The position numbers and the translations under genes are program-made. DNA of 6,099 nucleotides from Planctomycetaceae bacterium (GTDB lineage Bacteria > Planctomycetota > Planctomycetia > Pirellulales > UBA1268): contig CANHYS010000153.1 of assembly GCA_947464585.1 (NCBI GenBank), positions 1-6,099 on the forward strand, in the 5' to 3' direction. Shown piece by piece: positions 1 through 6,099 of this stretch. The notes beneath the pieces were generated by a model. The model did not search any database. It worked only from the letters and a program-made list of their open reading frames with translations, and was not told the origin of the DNA. Position 1 is the first letter of the stretch. Each line of letters starts with the position of its first letter.

Positions 1-1190
1 GCCAGATCACCATACACCGCATTCCTGATCACCAGGCGTGGCGACTGAGCATTCGCATCGCGTTTCACGGGTTTGAGTTCCAGGAATGGGTTTCCTATCA
101 GCACAATCCCCGAGACAATGTCGCCCGGTACGTGATCACCCGGGGAAGCTTCGATTTCGTGAGCTTGCTTGCAGGGAAGATACGCTTTTCCGAGGTAATC
201 TCCGGCACGCAGCCGCACGTAAATGAGATCATCGAAACCGACTCCGCCGCTGCGGACCTGGGCCACTACCGCCTGCCCAAGATGCTCTCCGAAAACCCAG
301 CTCAGCCCACAATTGGGGCCACTGTTGTCGTGTTCGGTTTTGGTCCAGTTTGCAGCGAAGCAGCCATGGCTGATGGTGATGAGTGATCCGGTTCTCATGT
401 CGGCAATCTCCTGCGCCATGAGATCCTCGTCATAGAAAGCGTGGCCGGTTTCATCCGAGTGAAGCGAGACGCACGTGAGCGAGTAGCTGTGTTTGCTGAA
501 GGCCTCCAACGCGGCTTCGTGCGTGCATGCTTTTCCCTCGAGCATGGTCACGTCCCCCGGCGCGGAAAACCGGGCACCGCCGCGCCTCCTGAACCAGTCT
601 CCCGCTCCGGCCCAGTCCGATGTGCTGGCCTCTGCGCTGAAGAAGAGTGTGCGGGGTTCCGGGACAGCCTTGCCGGTGTAGTAATCGTGCGTCTTGGCAA
701 AGAACCGGCGCAGGGCGGGAATGTCGTCTTCCCTCGCTTTCTCGCTGGCGCGGATGTTGGCGACCCAGACCTTCAGTTGAGGCGTGCCCTTGTAGGCATC
801 GTCCACGCCGTCCTTGTTGGTATCGACGAACACGAGGTCGAAGTCCTCGTAGTAGAGAGGATTGGGGTTTGGATGCTCATGCATGAAGAAACGATGCATC
901 GGCATCGCACCGACGAGGATGGCACCAGCGATGGCCTTCTCGTCATGCAGGCTCTTGATGGCCTCACGGACCTCGCTCGGAGTCTGCCATGTGCCTTTGA
1001 CGACATGCACCTTCACCGGGAAACGCGATTCCACGTCCCTCACGTACTGGTCCAAGGGGCTTTGCAGGGCCGCGTAGGTGTCTTCGCGAAGCAACAAAGC
1101 CACCTGGTCTTGACCGGCACTCGCTGCGTGCGCGAGCAGACCAAGGAGAAGCAACGCAAGAATGGTGTGGCGGTAATACATGCGGGTCAT
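1..1190 (-). CDS. Secreted C25-like (gingipain/caspase-fold) cysteine peptidase, 3' end cut by window edge
   Basis: This frame has no stop from its start down to base 1, giving at least 396 codons. The N-terminus is a clear Sec signal peptide: a basic stretch (residues 1-8), a Leu-rich core (10-20) and an A-S-A cleavage site near residue 25. The mature part follows the C25 layout: AILVGAMP (90-97), a DTNKDGVDD loop (123-131) that could bind calcium, a VWVANIRAS strand (141-149) where relatives have a GR-I motif, His244 in SLHSDETG, Cys277 in ISHGCFAANW, and IGNP (365-368) in place of the usual GDP. His and Cys are 33 residues apart, as in gingipain RgpB (His211/Cys244). From this I infer an exported endopeptidase. 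The C-terminal region is not visible. Other possible starts are ATG at 1220 (10 residues longer) and ATG at 1181; 1190 gives a conventional signal peptide, but no strong ribosome binding site decides it. GC content and codon bias are lower than in the genes to the right. The gene is divergent from cassette A. The family assignment rests on motif order, not on an alignment. Confidence 0.72.
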   Translation of the reverse strand, partial: MTRMYYRHTILALLLLGLLAHAASAGQDQVALLLREDTYAALQSPLDQYVRDVESRFPVKVHVVKGTWQTPSEVREAIKSLHDEKAIAGAILVGAMPMHRFFMHEHPNPNPLYYEDFDLVFVDTNKDGVDDAYKGTPQLKVWVANIRASEKAREDDIPALRRFFAKTHDYYTGKAVPEPRTLFFSAEASTSDWAGAGDWFRRRGGARFSAPGDVTMLEGKACTHEAALEAFSKHSYSLTCVSLHSDETGHAFYDEDLMAQEIADMRTGSLITISHGCFAANWTKTEHDNSGPNCGLSWVFGEHLGQAVVAQVRSGGVGFDDLIYVRLRAGDYLGKAYLPCKQAHEIEASPGDHVPGDIVSGIVLIGNPFLELKPVKRDANAQSPRLVIRNAVYGDL

Positions 1191-1381
1191 GAACGCGTCA
1201 TTGAAAGCGCCGCCATCCATTTCCAGAAGGACGTCGACCTGATCAAAGTAGCACGCCGATCAGATCTCTATCATGAAACAGGGCGAAGCCTGACCGCCCC
1301 CCAAGAATGGCACCAGCTTCTTTCGCGTCGCAGTCGACCTCTCTTGCTAACGTTTTTCGGGAAATGCGCGGCGATCAATCG

Positions 1382-1410
1382 TTGCCACACGACCGGGCCG
1401 GAAATAGAGT
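1382..1410 (+). promoter_or_regulatory. Candidate sigma70-like promoter of cassette A
   Basis: TTGCCA (1382-1387, 5 of 6 to the -35 consensus) is separated by 17 bp from TAGAGT (1405-1410, 4 of 6 to the -10 consensus). This would place transcription start near 1417 and leave a leader of about 50 nt before the ATG at 1467. The -10 hexamer lies inside a small dyad (1400-1414). Planctomycete promoters are poorly standardised and no transcript data are at hand, so this is a pattern match only. Confidence 0.3.
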
Positions 1411-1455
1411 TTCCCTAGGGTTTTGAGGTGGCGGCGTGGGCCGTGGGCCTTGTAC

Positions 1456-1460
1456 GGAGA
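1456..1460 (+). promoter_or_regulatory. Ribosome binding site that decides the start of the first DUF1559 gene
   Basis: GGAGA lies 6 nt before the ATG at 1467. The in-frame ATG at 1428, 13 codons upstream, has no comparable site and would add residues not needed before the prepilin signal. This supports 1467 as the start. Confidence 0.6.
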
Positions 1461-1466
1461 AATGAC

Positions 1467-2489
1467 ATGCGGGGACGAAGCACATCGGATCACGAGTCCC
1501 GCCAAAAGCTTCCACACGGAAGCCAACGCGGCTTCACGCTCGTCGAACTGCTCGTTGTGATAGCGATCATCGGCACGCTCATCGGCCTTCTCCTGCCGGC
1601 CGTCCAAGCCGCCCGGGAATCAGCCCGACAGACGCAGTGCGGCAACAACATGAGGCAGTGGTCCCTCGGCATGCAGACCTACCACGACACCTACGGCGCC
1701 CTGCCGCTGGGCGCGACCGACTGGCCGTGCACCAAGCACACGTGGTTGCCCAGCATGTGGGCGTTCATCGAGCAGATCGACCTCGCGAATCGCTATGACT
1801 GGTCCAACGGGATCATGCTATGGCCCAACGTCAATAATACGACCACCAAGCCTATCCCGGTTTCTGTCGCGCGGCTTCCGATCTATTACTGCCCGAGCGA
1901 TCGACCGAACGCCTTCGAGACGAACGCCAGCAACTCCCGCACCATGGCACGGCTCAATTACGCCACCAACAGTACGCAGGTCGTCATCTCGGGTACCACC
2001 TATAAGGGTCCCTTCGGCAACGTCTTCTTCAACAAGAAAACCGATTGCCCGAGTGCGTCATTCCGCGCACGGGGCTACACGGGCAAGGAGACCACGAAGT
2101 TCCGAAACATCACCGACGGTCTGTCGAAGACGCTGGTTTTATCCGAGGTCAACCTGATCACGACCGACAACGAGAACCCGGTAGATCCCCGGGGCAGCAT
2201 GTGGTCTGGTATCTGGTTCGACACGAGCATCTACACACCCAATTCGGGGTTCGACGTCGTCGACAGTTGGTACAAGTTGCCGAATTACAACTGCGAGAAC
2301 ACTCCGCCGTTCCTTCCCTGCCAACCGGTTGCATCCGGCAAATTCAGCCAAGTCGCCCGCAGTCACCACCTCGGCGGCGTGCAGGCCGCCTTCGCCGACG
2401 GTGCCGTTCAATTCATTTCCGATTCCATCGACACCAGTACCTGGCGGGCGATCGGCACGATCAGCGGCGGCGAGACGCTCTCGCCATGA
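1467..2489 (+). CDS. DUF1559 pseudopilin-like protein, cassette A
   Basis: A 340-aa protein. Residues 1-22 form a polar leader ending in Q-R-G, followed by FTLVELLVV and a long hydrophobic helix: a type IV prepilin signal, with predicted prepilin-peptidase cleavage after Gly22 and Glu27 at the +5 position. After the helix comes [15 protein letters not shown], the standard start of the DUF1559 (SBP_bac_10) family. The C-terminus has the H-X9-DG signature, His301 to Asp311-Gly312, in [18 protein letters not shown]. Other family-like blocks are YYCPSDRP (Cys142), [22 protein letters not shown] and a TPPFLPCQ loop framed by Cys276 and Cys285. Length is normal for the family. These proteins are expected to be inserted in the inner membrane by their helix with the globular part outside. 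Their role in planctomycetes is unknown; assembly into pilus or pseudopilus-like structures is only presumed. The stop codon overlaps the following lipoprotein start, so the two are likely cotranslated. Confidence 0.93.
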   Translation: MRGRSTSDHESRQKLPHGSQRGFTLVELLVVIAIIGTLIGLLLPAVQAARESARQTQCGNNMRQWSLGMQTYHDTYGALPLGATDWPCTKHTWLPSMWAFIEQIDLANRYDWSNGIMLWPNVNNTTTKPIPVSVARLPIYYCPSDRPNAFETNASNSRTMARLNYATNSTQVVISGTTYKGPFGNVFFNKKTDCPSASFRARGYTGKETTKFRNITDGLSKTLVLSEVNLITTDNENPVDPRGSMWSGIWFDTSIYTPNSGFDVVDSWYKLPNYNCENTPPFLPCQPVASGKFSQVARSHHLGGVQAAFADGAVQFISDSIDTSTWRAIGTISGGETLSP

Positions 2490-2944
2490 CAGAGCACGGA
2501 GTCGATCTCCGCCCCACGATCCGATGCTCGTCGAACTGGTTGTCTTGGACGATAGTGCTGGCGCTCGCCAGCCTGGTCGCGATCGGCTGCGGACCAAGGC
2601 GGCCGGTCATGGAAGGATCAGTCGCGCTCGATGGCATGCCGATCGTCGCGGGCACGATCATGCTCGTTCCGGCCGACGGCAAGGGGCCGATGGCGGGCAC
2701 CGGGATCACGGCCGGCCGCTACCGCGTGGAGGCCGCGGTGGGCCCAAAGAAGGTGTGGATCAACTTCCCCCAGAACGACGGCACCAAGATGCTGGATCCG
2801 GGGGGCAGCGGCCAGATGATCGACCGTTCCGTCGAATCGATGCCCGCCCGCTACAACGAGAAGACCGAACTTGAAATCATGATCAAGCCGGGCTTGAACA
2901 AGCACGACTTCACGCTCGAAGGCAGCCTGGTCGGCGAGCGATAG
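2486..2944 (+). CDS. Small planctomycete lipoprotein, cassette A
   Basis: A 152-aa protein starting at an ATG that overlaps the upstream TGA (ATGA, 2486-2489). This suggests translational coupling, since no strong ribosome binding site is seen. An unusually long polar N-terminus (residues 1-18) precedes a hydrophobic stretch and a lipobox-like L-V-A-I-G-C ending at Cys35, the predicted lipidated residue. The mature part is about 118 residues, beta-rich in appearance. It begins [20 protein letters not shown], like the carboxypeptidase-regulatory/transthyretin-type sandwich seen in many planctomycete lipoproteins (family fit is inferred). It ends with the block [21 protein letters not shown]. 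No catalytic motif is visible. It is the close paralogue of the lipoprotein in cassette B, with matching blocks along the whole mature length. A function as a membrane-anchored partner of the adjacent DUF1559 protein is inferred from gene order only. Confidence 0.85.
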   Translation: MTEHGVDLRPTIRCSSNWLSWTIVLALASLVAIGCGPRRPVMEGSVALDGMPIVAGTIMLVPADGKGPMAGTGITAGRYRVEAAVGPKKVWINFPQNDGTKMLDPGGSGQMIDRSVESMPARYNEKTELEIMIKPGLNKHDFTLEGSLVGER

Positions 2945-3057
2945 AGGGAAAACGCTGTTTCAGGGGGTCTTCCCGACCTTTCTGTAAGGTTTGTTCGCCA
3001 CGGCGGAAGAAACTTTCGGACGGGAGTATTCCTCGTCTTTCTGCAGCACGTCTCGTC

Positions 3058-3064
3058 GGAGGGG
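3058..3064 (+). promoter_or_regulatory. Strong ribosome binding site of the second DUF1559 gene
   Basis: GGAGGGG lies 6 nt before the ATG at 3071, which favours this start over the in-frame ATG at 3080. Initiation of cassette B is therefore likely independent of cassette A, 126 bp upstream. Confidence 0.6.
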
Positions 3065-3070
3065 AAATCC

Positions 3071-4093
3071 ATGGGTGGCATGATCATTGGCTGGACCGTT
3101 TCCGGCCCTCATAGGCCCGGGCGTGGCCATCCCCGGCGGGCCTTCACGCTGGTCGAGTTGCTCGTCGTAGTCGCGATCATCGGCACGCTCATCGGCCTGC
3201 TCCTGCCGGCCGTTCAGGCAGCGCGGGAGGCGGCCCGGCAGACCCAGTGCAGCAACACGCTCAAGCAGTGGGGCCTGGCGATGCAGACCTACCACGACGT
3301 CTACGGTGTCCTGCCGCTCAGCGGCAGTGGCTGGACGATGATCCAGACGACCTGGCAGCCCCTCCTCTGGCCCTACATGGAGCAGGGCGTTTTGGCCAAC
3401 AAGTTCACCTACACCAGCGCTTGGCATTCCTGGGGCTCCACACTCAATGTCAACAACCAGCTCGACAAGTCCAATGCCGCACCACTGACGCGTCGATTGC
3501 CGATCTACTACTGCCCAAGCGACAGGCCCGGTGCCTATTTTGCCATGGATGCCGGCGTCGGCACCTTCTACGCCCCGCGGTCGAACTACGCGGTGAACGG
3601 CACAAGCGTGACAAAATCCGGGAAAACCTTCATCGGGCCATTCAACAAGACCTACACGTCGAGCGTCGGCAGCTCATGGACGTCGTTCGAGCCTCGCGGC
3701 TACAAGGGCTCCGAGGCGACCCGGTTTCGGAACATCACCGATGGCCTGTCGAAGACGCTGCTCATGTCGGAAGTCAACATATGGACATCCGATTCCGGCT
3801 CGCCGGTCGATCCCCGCGGCAAGATTGACGGCTGCAAGTTCGATGCCTCGATCTCGCCAAACGCGATGTTTGACAAGGTCGCGAACTGGTACGTCGCACC
3901 GAACTACTCCTGCACCGACACGCCGCCGTTTCTCCCCTGTCAGGCAGTCGGCAGCGCCTTTGTCTACGCTGCCCGCAGCCATCATTTCGGCGGCGTGCAG
4001 GCCGCATTTGCCGACGGCGCCGTGCAATTCGTCTCCGACCTGATCGATCAGGCCACGTGGCAGGCGCAGGGCACGATGAACGGGGCTGATTGA
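3071..4093 (+). CDS. DUF1559 pseudopilin-like protein, cassette B
   Basis: A 340-aa protein, the same length as its cassette A paralogue from the start chosen there. The prepilin signal is at residues 20-45: R-R-A then [16 protein letters not shown]. Here the residue before the predicted cleavage is Ala24 rather than Gly, with Phe25 at +1 and Glu29 at +5. [15 protein letters not shown] follows. Shared blocks include YYCPSDRPG (Cys148), [30 protein letters not shown] between Cys281 and Cys290, and H-X9-DG (His305 to Asp315-Gly316). The middle (about residues 85-130 and 155-205) differs most from the paralogue, including the loss of two Cys present in copy A (in WPCTKH and KTDCPS). Expected location is an N-terminal membrane helix with an external globular domain. 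It is followed by its own lipoprotein after 51 bp, not by an overlap as in cassette A. Biological role unknown. Confidence 0.93.
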   Translation: MGGMIIGWTVSGPHRPGRGHPRRAFTLVELLVVVAIIGTLIGLLLPAVQAAREAARQTQCSNTLKQWGLAMQTYHDVYGVLPLSGSGWTMIQTTWQPLLWPYMEQGVLANKFTYTSAWHSWGSTLNVNNQLDKSNAAPLTRRLPIYYCPSDRPGAYFAMDAGVGTFYAPRSNYAVNGTSVTKSGKTFIGPFNKTYTSSVGSSWTSFEPRGYKGSEATRFRNITDGLSKTLLMSEVNIWTSDSGSPVDPRGKIDGCKFDASISPNAMFDKVANWYVAPNYSCTDTPPFLPCQAVGSAFVYAARSHHFGGVQAAFADGAVQFVSDLIDQATWQAQGTMNGAD

Positions 4094-4131
4094 TCGAACG
4101 CCCTGCACCGTCCCCCATCCCATCGCACCAT

Positions 4132-4135
4132 GGAG
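4132..4135 (+). promoter_or_regulatory. Ribosome binding site that decides the second lipoprotein start
   Basis: GGAG lies 9 nt before the ATG at 4145. The in-frame ATG at 4130 has no purine-rich site in front of it. Choosing 4145 gives a conventional 23-residue lipoprotein signal peptide. Confidence 0.45.
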
Positions 4136-4144
4136 CACTCCGAC

Positions 4145-4579
4145 ATGCCGCGCACCCGTTGCTTTCCATACGCCGCCTGCCTCGCCACGGCACTCTGCCT
4201 GGCCGCCGCCGGCTGCGGAAAATCCAAGCCGATCATGGAGGGGCTCGTGACGCTCGATGGCGTGCCGATCGAGAAAGGCACGATCATGCTGATACCCGCC
4301 ACAGGCAAGGGGCAGAGCGCCGGCGGGGGCATCGTCGCCGGTCGCTACCGCATCACGGCCTCGCCAGTGCCGGTGAAAGTATGGATCAATGCCAGCCGCA
4401 AGGACGGCAAGATGCCAGACCCCCTGAACCCCGGAAGCGGGGTGATGATCGACCGCTACGTCGAGTATGTGCCCGATCGCTACAACGAGAAGACCACGCT
4501 CGAAGTGACGATCACCGAGGGCTTGAACAAGCACGATTTCGCGCTCGAGGGTGGCACGGTCAGCGAAGCCAAGCAGTGA
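4145..4579 (+). CDS. Small planctomycete lipoprotein, cassette B
   Basis: A 144-aa protein. The signal peptide begins MPRTR, continues through a hydrophobic Ala/Leu-rich stretch and ends in a lipobox-like L-A-A-A-G-C with Cys24 as the predicted lipidated residue. Starting at the ATG at 4130 would add five residues and make this Cys29. The mature domain closely matches the cassette A lipoprotein: MEG.V.LDG.PI..GTIML.PA.GKG, AGRYR, KVWIN, MIDR.VE, RYNEKT.LE, then GLNKHDF.LEG. A beta-sandwich of the carboxypeptidase-regulatory type is likely but inferred. No enzyme motif is seen. The gene lies 51 bp after the DUF1559 stop, so the ATGA coupling of cassette A is absent. Its stop is 19 bp from the end of the convergent haem protein gene, with no obvious terminator hairpin in the gap. 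Confidence 0.87.
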   Translation: MPRTRCFPYAACLATALCLAAAGCGKSKPIMEGLVTLDGVPIEKGTIMLIPATGKGQSAGGGIVAGRYRITASPVPVKVWINASRKDGKMPDPLNPGSGVMIDRYVEYVPDRYNEKTTLEVTITEGLNKHDFALEGGTVSEAKQ

Positions 4580-4598
4580 CCGCCGACGTTCGTCTCCG

Positions 4599-6099
4599 TC
4601 AGTGCAGCGGCTTCAGCGACACGACGTAGTCGACGAGCGCCGCAAACTCGGCCGCGGTGAGGTCATCAACGAGACCGGCCGGCATCACCGACACCGGCGA
4701 CGTGGTGCGTTCCTCGATCGATGCCGTGGGGATGTCGTGCTCGGCCCCGGTGGCGTCGCGGATCGCCACGTGGTCCGCCGACTCCACCACCACGAAGCCG
4801 GTGAGTGCGCGGCCGTCGTCGAGCGTGAAGATATTGGTGGCAAATCCCTGCGCGATCGACTTGTTGGGGTCGAGGATCGCCCACGCGAGGTCGGGGCGCT
4901 TGTAGATTGCGGCGGCATTGGCCAGGCTCGGCCCCTTGAGCGGCTCGCCCGGCTTCACGGAATGACACTTGGCGCAGCCCTGCCGCGTGAACAACTGCTC
5001 GCCCAGCGAGACGTCCCCCTTCAGGCCGGTCACCTGCTCGATCACCTGATCGCGGGCCAGCCCCTTGAGCGGCACGCGCACAGCCTGCGACTCGGCGCGA
5101 AGCGTGGCGGCGTCGAGCTTCAGGTGCCGCAGCGTGCCATCCGCAGCTTTGGCGAGATCGGCGGTCTTCGCGTCGCTTGGACTTGCCGCCGCAGCGTCGA
5201 TGAACCGGAGCAGATCGGCGGCCATGGCCTTCTCGTCGGTGAGCCGCATCGCCTCCATGATCTGCCGGGCACGCTTTTCCCCTGAGGCGAGGCCGGCCCG
5301 CAGCACGTCGGCGGCCTGCTTGCGGGTTGCCGGAGAAGCCGGAACCCGGCCCGTCAGGCGGCAGAGACAGCCGTCGGCGAGGAGAGCCCCGCGGCCATCC
5401 GTCCGCTCGGCTCGCTCGATCAGGAGGCCGATCTGCTTCTCCAGCTTTGGCGACCACAAGAGCACATGGCGGGCCTTCTCGATCATGATGCGGTCGGGCG
5501 GCGGCACGTCCCACATCGCGGCGATCGTATCGATCGCCGCCGCCATGCCTTCCGCGCTGTCGCCTCGTGCGAGAGCGAGCGCAGCCTCGCAACGGATGCC
5601 GGCCGTCCTCGAGGTGTCGCCTGCCGCCCTGATCAGGAGGGGCACCGCACTCGCAGGCGGCGGTTCGTCACCACCGAACTGCCGCACGAACGTGTCGATG
5701 ACAGCCGGATCAGCCTCGGCCATGGCGATCAGCTTGTCGCTGGCCGGCGTCGACCTGAGCCGATGCCGGGCGAACTGCCCCGCCAGAAACACCGTGTCGT
5801 CGGCATCAGCCGCGGTGAGGGCCTCCTCCAGCACGGCGGCGATTTTTTTCGACTCTCCCCACTCCTCGGGCTGATGCACGGGACCGCGGGTATCCGGGCG
5901 GGTGCCCCAGAAGCCACCGGTCCATTTCTCGCTCTCGACGAAGTGCTGACGGCAGAGGGACGTGAGCAGGCCGCGACGCGCTTCGCGGTCTCCCGGAGGA
6001 ACGGCCCTCAGCCGAGCGACCAGCCCGTCCACCGCCGCAGCGTCGTGCAGTGTGCCGAGCACGCGGAGCGCGGCGGCTCGACGGGCAGCGGGTGCGTCA
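4599..6099 (-). CDS. PVC-type haem-binding protein with HEAT-like region, C-terminal part (5' end cut by window edge)
   Basis: The frame stays open to the right edge, so about 500 C-terminal residues are visible and the true start lies outside. A GTG at 6062 is in frame but sits inside the helical region and is probably not the start. The first ~370 residues are Ala/Leu-rich helical pairs resembling HEAT repeats. They contain the block EKWTGGFWGTRPDTRGP...EEW (5859-5930), which I recall from large planctomycete membrane-bound dehydrogenase-like proteins. The last ~140 residues are a cytochrome c-like domain of the Pirellula/Verrucomicrobium type (TIGR02603-like): GEQLFTRQGCAKCH with haem motif CAKCH at 4962-4976, a GPSL block, a DPNKSI block, and SVMPAGL with Met at 4683-4685 as likely axial ligand. 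Known family members usually carry an N-terminal beta-propeller dehydrogenase part, not visible here. Expected role is periplasmic electron transfer linked to oxidation of an unknown substrate. It is convergent with cassette B. Confidence 0.9.
   Translation of the reverse strand, partial: DAPAARRAAALRVLGTLHDAAAVDGLVARLRAVPPGDREARRGLLTSLCRQHFVESEKWTGGFWGTRPDTRGPVHQPEEWGESKKIAAVLEEALTAADADDTVFLAGQFARHRLRSTPASDKLIAMAEADPAVIDTFVRQFGGDEPPPASAVPLLIRAAGDTSRTAGIRCEAALALARGDSAEGMAAAIDTIAAMWDVPPPDRIMIEKARHVLLWSPKLEKQIGLLIERAERTDGRGALLADGCLCRLTGRVPASPATRKQAADVLRAGLASGEKRARQIMEAMRLTDEKAMAADLLRFIDAAAASPSDAKTADLAKAADGTLRHLKLDAATLRAESQAVRVPLKGLARDQVIEQVTGLKGDVSLGEQLFTRQGCAKCHSVKPGEPLKGPSLANAAAIYKRPDLAWAILDPNKSIAQGFATNIFTLDDGRALTGFVVVESADHVAIRDATGAEHDIPTASIEERTTSPVSVMPAGLVDDLTAAEFAALVDYVVSLKPLH

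Larger units (their letters stand above)
1191..1466. other. Divergent intergenic region between the peptidase and cassette A
   Basis: This 276-bp stretch contains no gene I can support. In the peptidase frame a stop lies at 1260-1262, which limits any upstream extension of that gene. It must carry the 5' signals of both flanking genes. Visible elements are a sigma70-like hexamer pair at 1382-1410, the dyad GGAAA-N5-TTTCC at 1400-1414, the 8-bp palindrome CCCTAGGG at 1413-1420, and an inverted repeat CTGATC-N13-GATCAG at 1239-1263. The last has arm centres 19 bp apart and lies about 50 bp upstream of the peptidase start. Dyads this short are expected by chance in a region of this length, so they are only candidate operators. 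Confidence 0.5.
1467..4579 (+). repeat. Tandem duplication of a two-gene DUF1559/lipoprotein cassette
   Basis: Cassette A (1467-2944) and cassette B (3071-4579) carry the same two genes in the same order and orientation, and both pairs are strongly similar in protein sequence. DNA similarity is highest over the prepilin helix, including an exact 26-bp match (1563-1588 and 3173-3198). Elsewhere the copies have diverged. The spacer lengths differ, so the duplication is old or has been remodelled. No insertion sequence or direct repeat marks its borders. Confidence 0.8.

Noticed and set aside
1239..1263. CTGATC-N13-GATCAG as an operator of the peptidase gene
   Set aside because: A 6-bp inverted repeat with such spacing is expected about once by chance in this intergenic region, and no promoter hexamers could be placed beside it.
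441..1418. 325-codon open frame on the plus strand
   Set aside because: It is antisense to the peptidase gene, has no recognisable motif or signal sequence, and has Arg/His-rich content typical of a shadow frame. The minus-strand reading gives a signal peptide and ordered family motifs.
1428..1466. Earlier ATG for the first DUF1559 gene
   Set aside because: It has no ribosome binding site, while the ATG at 1467 has GGAGA at a good distance and gives the same length as its paralogue.
2045..2485. Upstream extension of the cassette A lipoprotein frame
   Set aside because: The frame is open back to 2045, but this part overlaps the DUF1559 gene out of frame and would bury the lipoprotein signal peptide. 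The ATG at 2486 fits both the signal and the ATGA overlap.
2976..2990. Small hairpin ACCTT-TCTGT-AAGGT followed by TTGTT, as a terminator between the cassettes
   Set aside because: The stem has only 5 bp with two G-C pairs and the T-run is interrupted, so it is too weak to call as an intrinsic terminator.
3674..4534. 286-codon open frame on the minus strand across cassette B
   Set aside because: It runs antisense through two well-supported genes and its sequence has no coherent domain.
4666..5592. 308-codon minus-strand frame, and plus-strand frames at 4551-5285 and 5065-5874
   Set aside because: They overlap the haem-binding protein in other frames and are extremely rich in Arg, Ala and Ser, as expected from GC-rich shadow frames.
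5843..5849. Run of seven T (A7 in the minus-strand message) as a programmed frameshift site
   Set aside because: It simply encodes Lys-Lys-Ile in an uninterrupted frame, and the protein continues with family-like sequence on both sides.

Overview
The window looks like a piece of a chromosome from a planctomycete, probably of the Pirellula type. Three things point there. There are two DUF1559 pseudopilin-like proteins, each with an N-terminal prepilin signal and a C-terminal H-X9-DG motif. Each is followed by a small lipoprotein of a kind typical of Planctomycetota. On the other strand lies the C-terminal part of a large protein ending in a PVC-type (Pirellula/Verrucomicrobium) haem-binding CxxCH domain. 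The DNA is GC-rich in the right two thirds and visibly less so at the left end.

Layout. Positions 1-1190 (minus strand) hold the first ~396 codons of a secreted caspase-fold cysteine peptidase resembling family C25 (gingipain-like). It has a signal peptide and an intact His/Cys pair, and its 3' end runs off the left edge. Positions 1191-1466 are a divergent intergenic region with a sigma70-like promoter candidate and short dyads. Positions 1467-2944 (plus) hold cassette A: a 340-aa DUF1559 protein whose stop overlaps the start of a 152-aa lipoprotein. Positions 2945-3070 are a short spacer. Positions 3071-4579 (plus) hold cassette B: a second 340-aa DUF1559 protein and a 144-aa lipoprotein, clearly paralogous to cassette A. 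Positions 4599-6099 (minus) hold the C-terminal ~500 residues of a HEAT-like plus cytochrome c protein. It converges on cassette B across a 19-bp gap, and its 5' end lies beyond the right edge.

How they may work together. Every product appears to be exported or surface-associated. The most coherent unit is the tandem pseudopilin/lipoprotein duplication. Pairing of DUF1559 proteins with such lipoproteins recurs in planctomycetes, but the function is unknown. A joint role is inference only. No RNA genes, CRISPR arrays, transposases or attachment sites were seen. I see no clear-cut novel defence or metabolic system. The points most worth a second look are the edge-truncated C25-like peptidase and the duplicated cassette.
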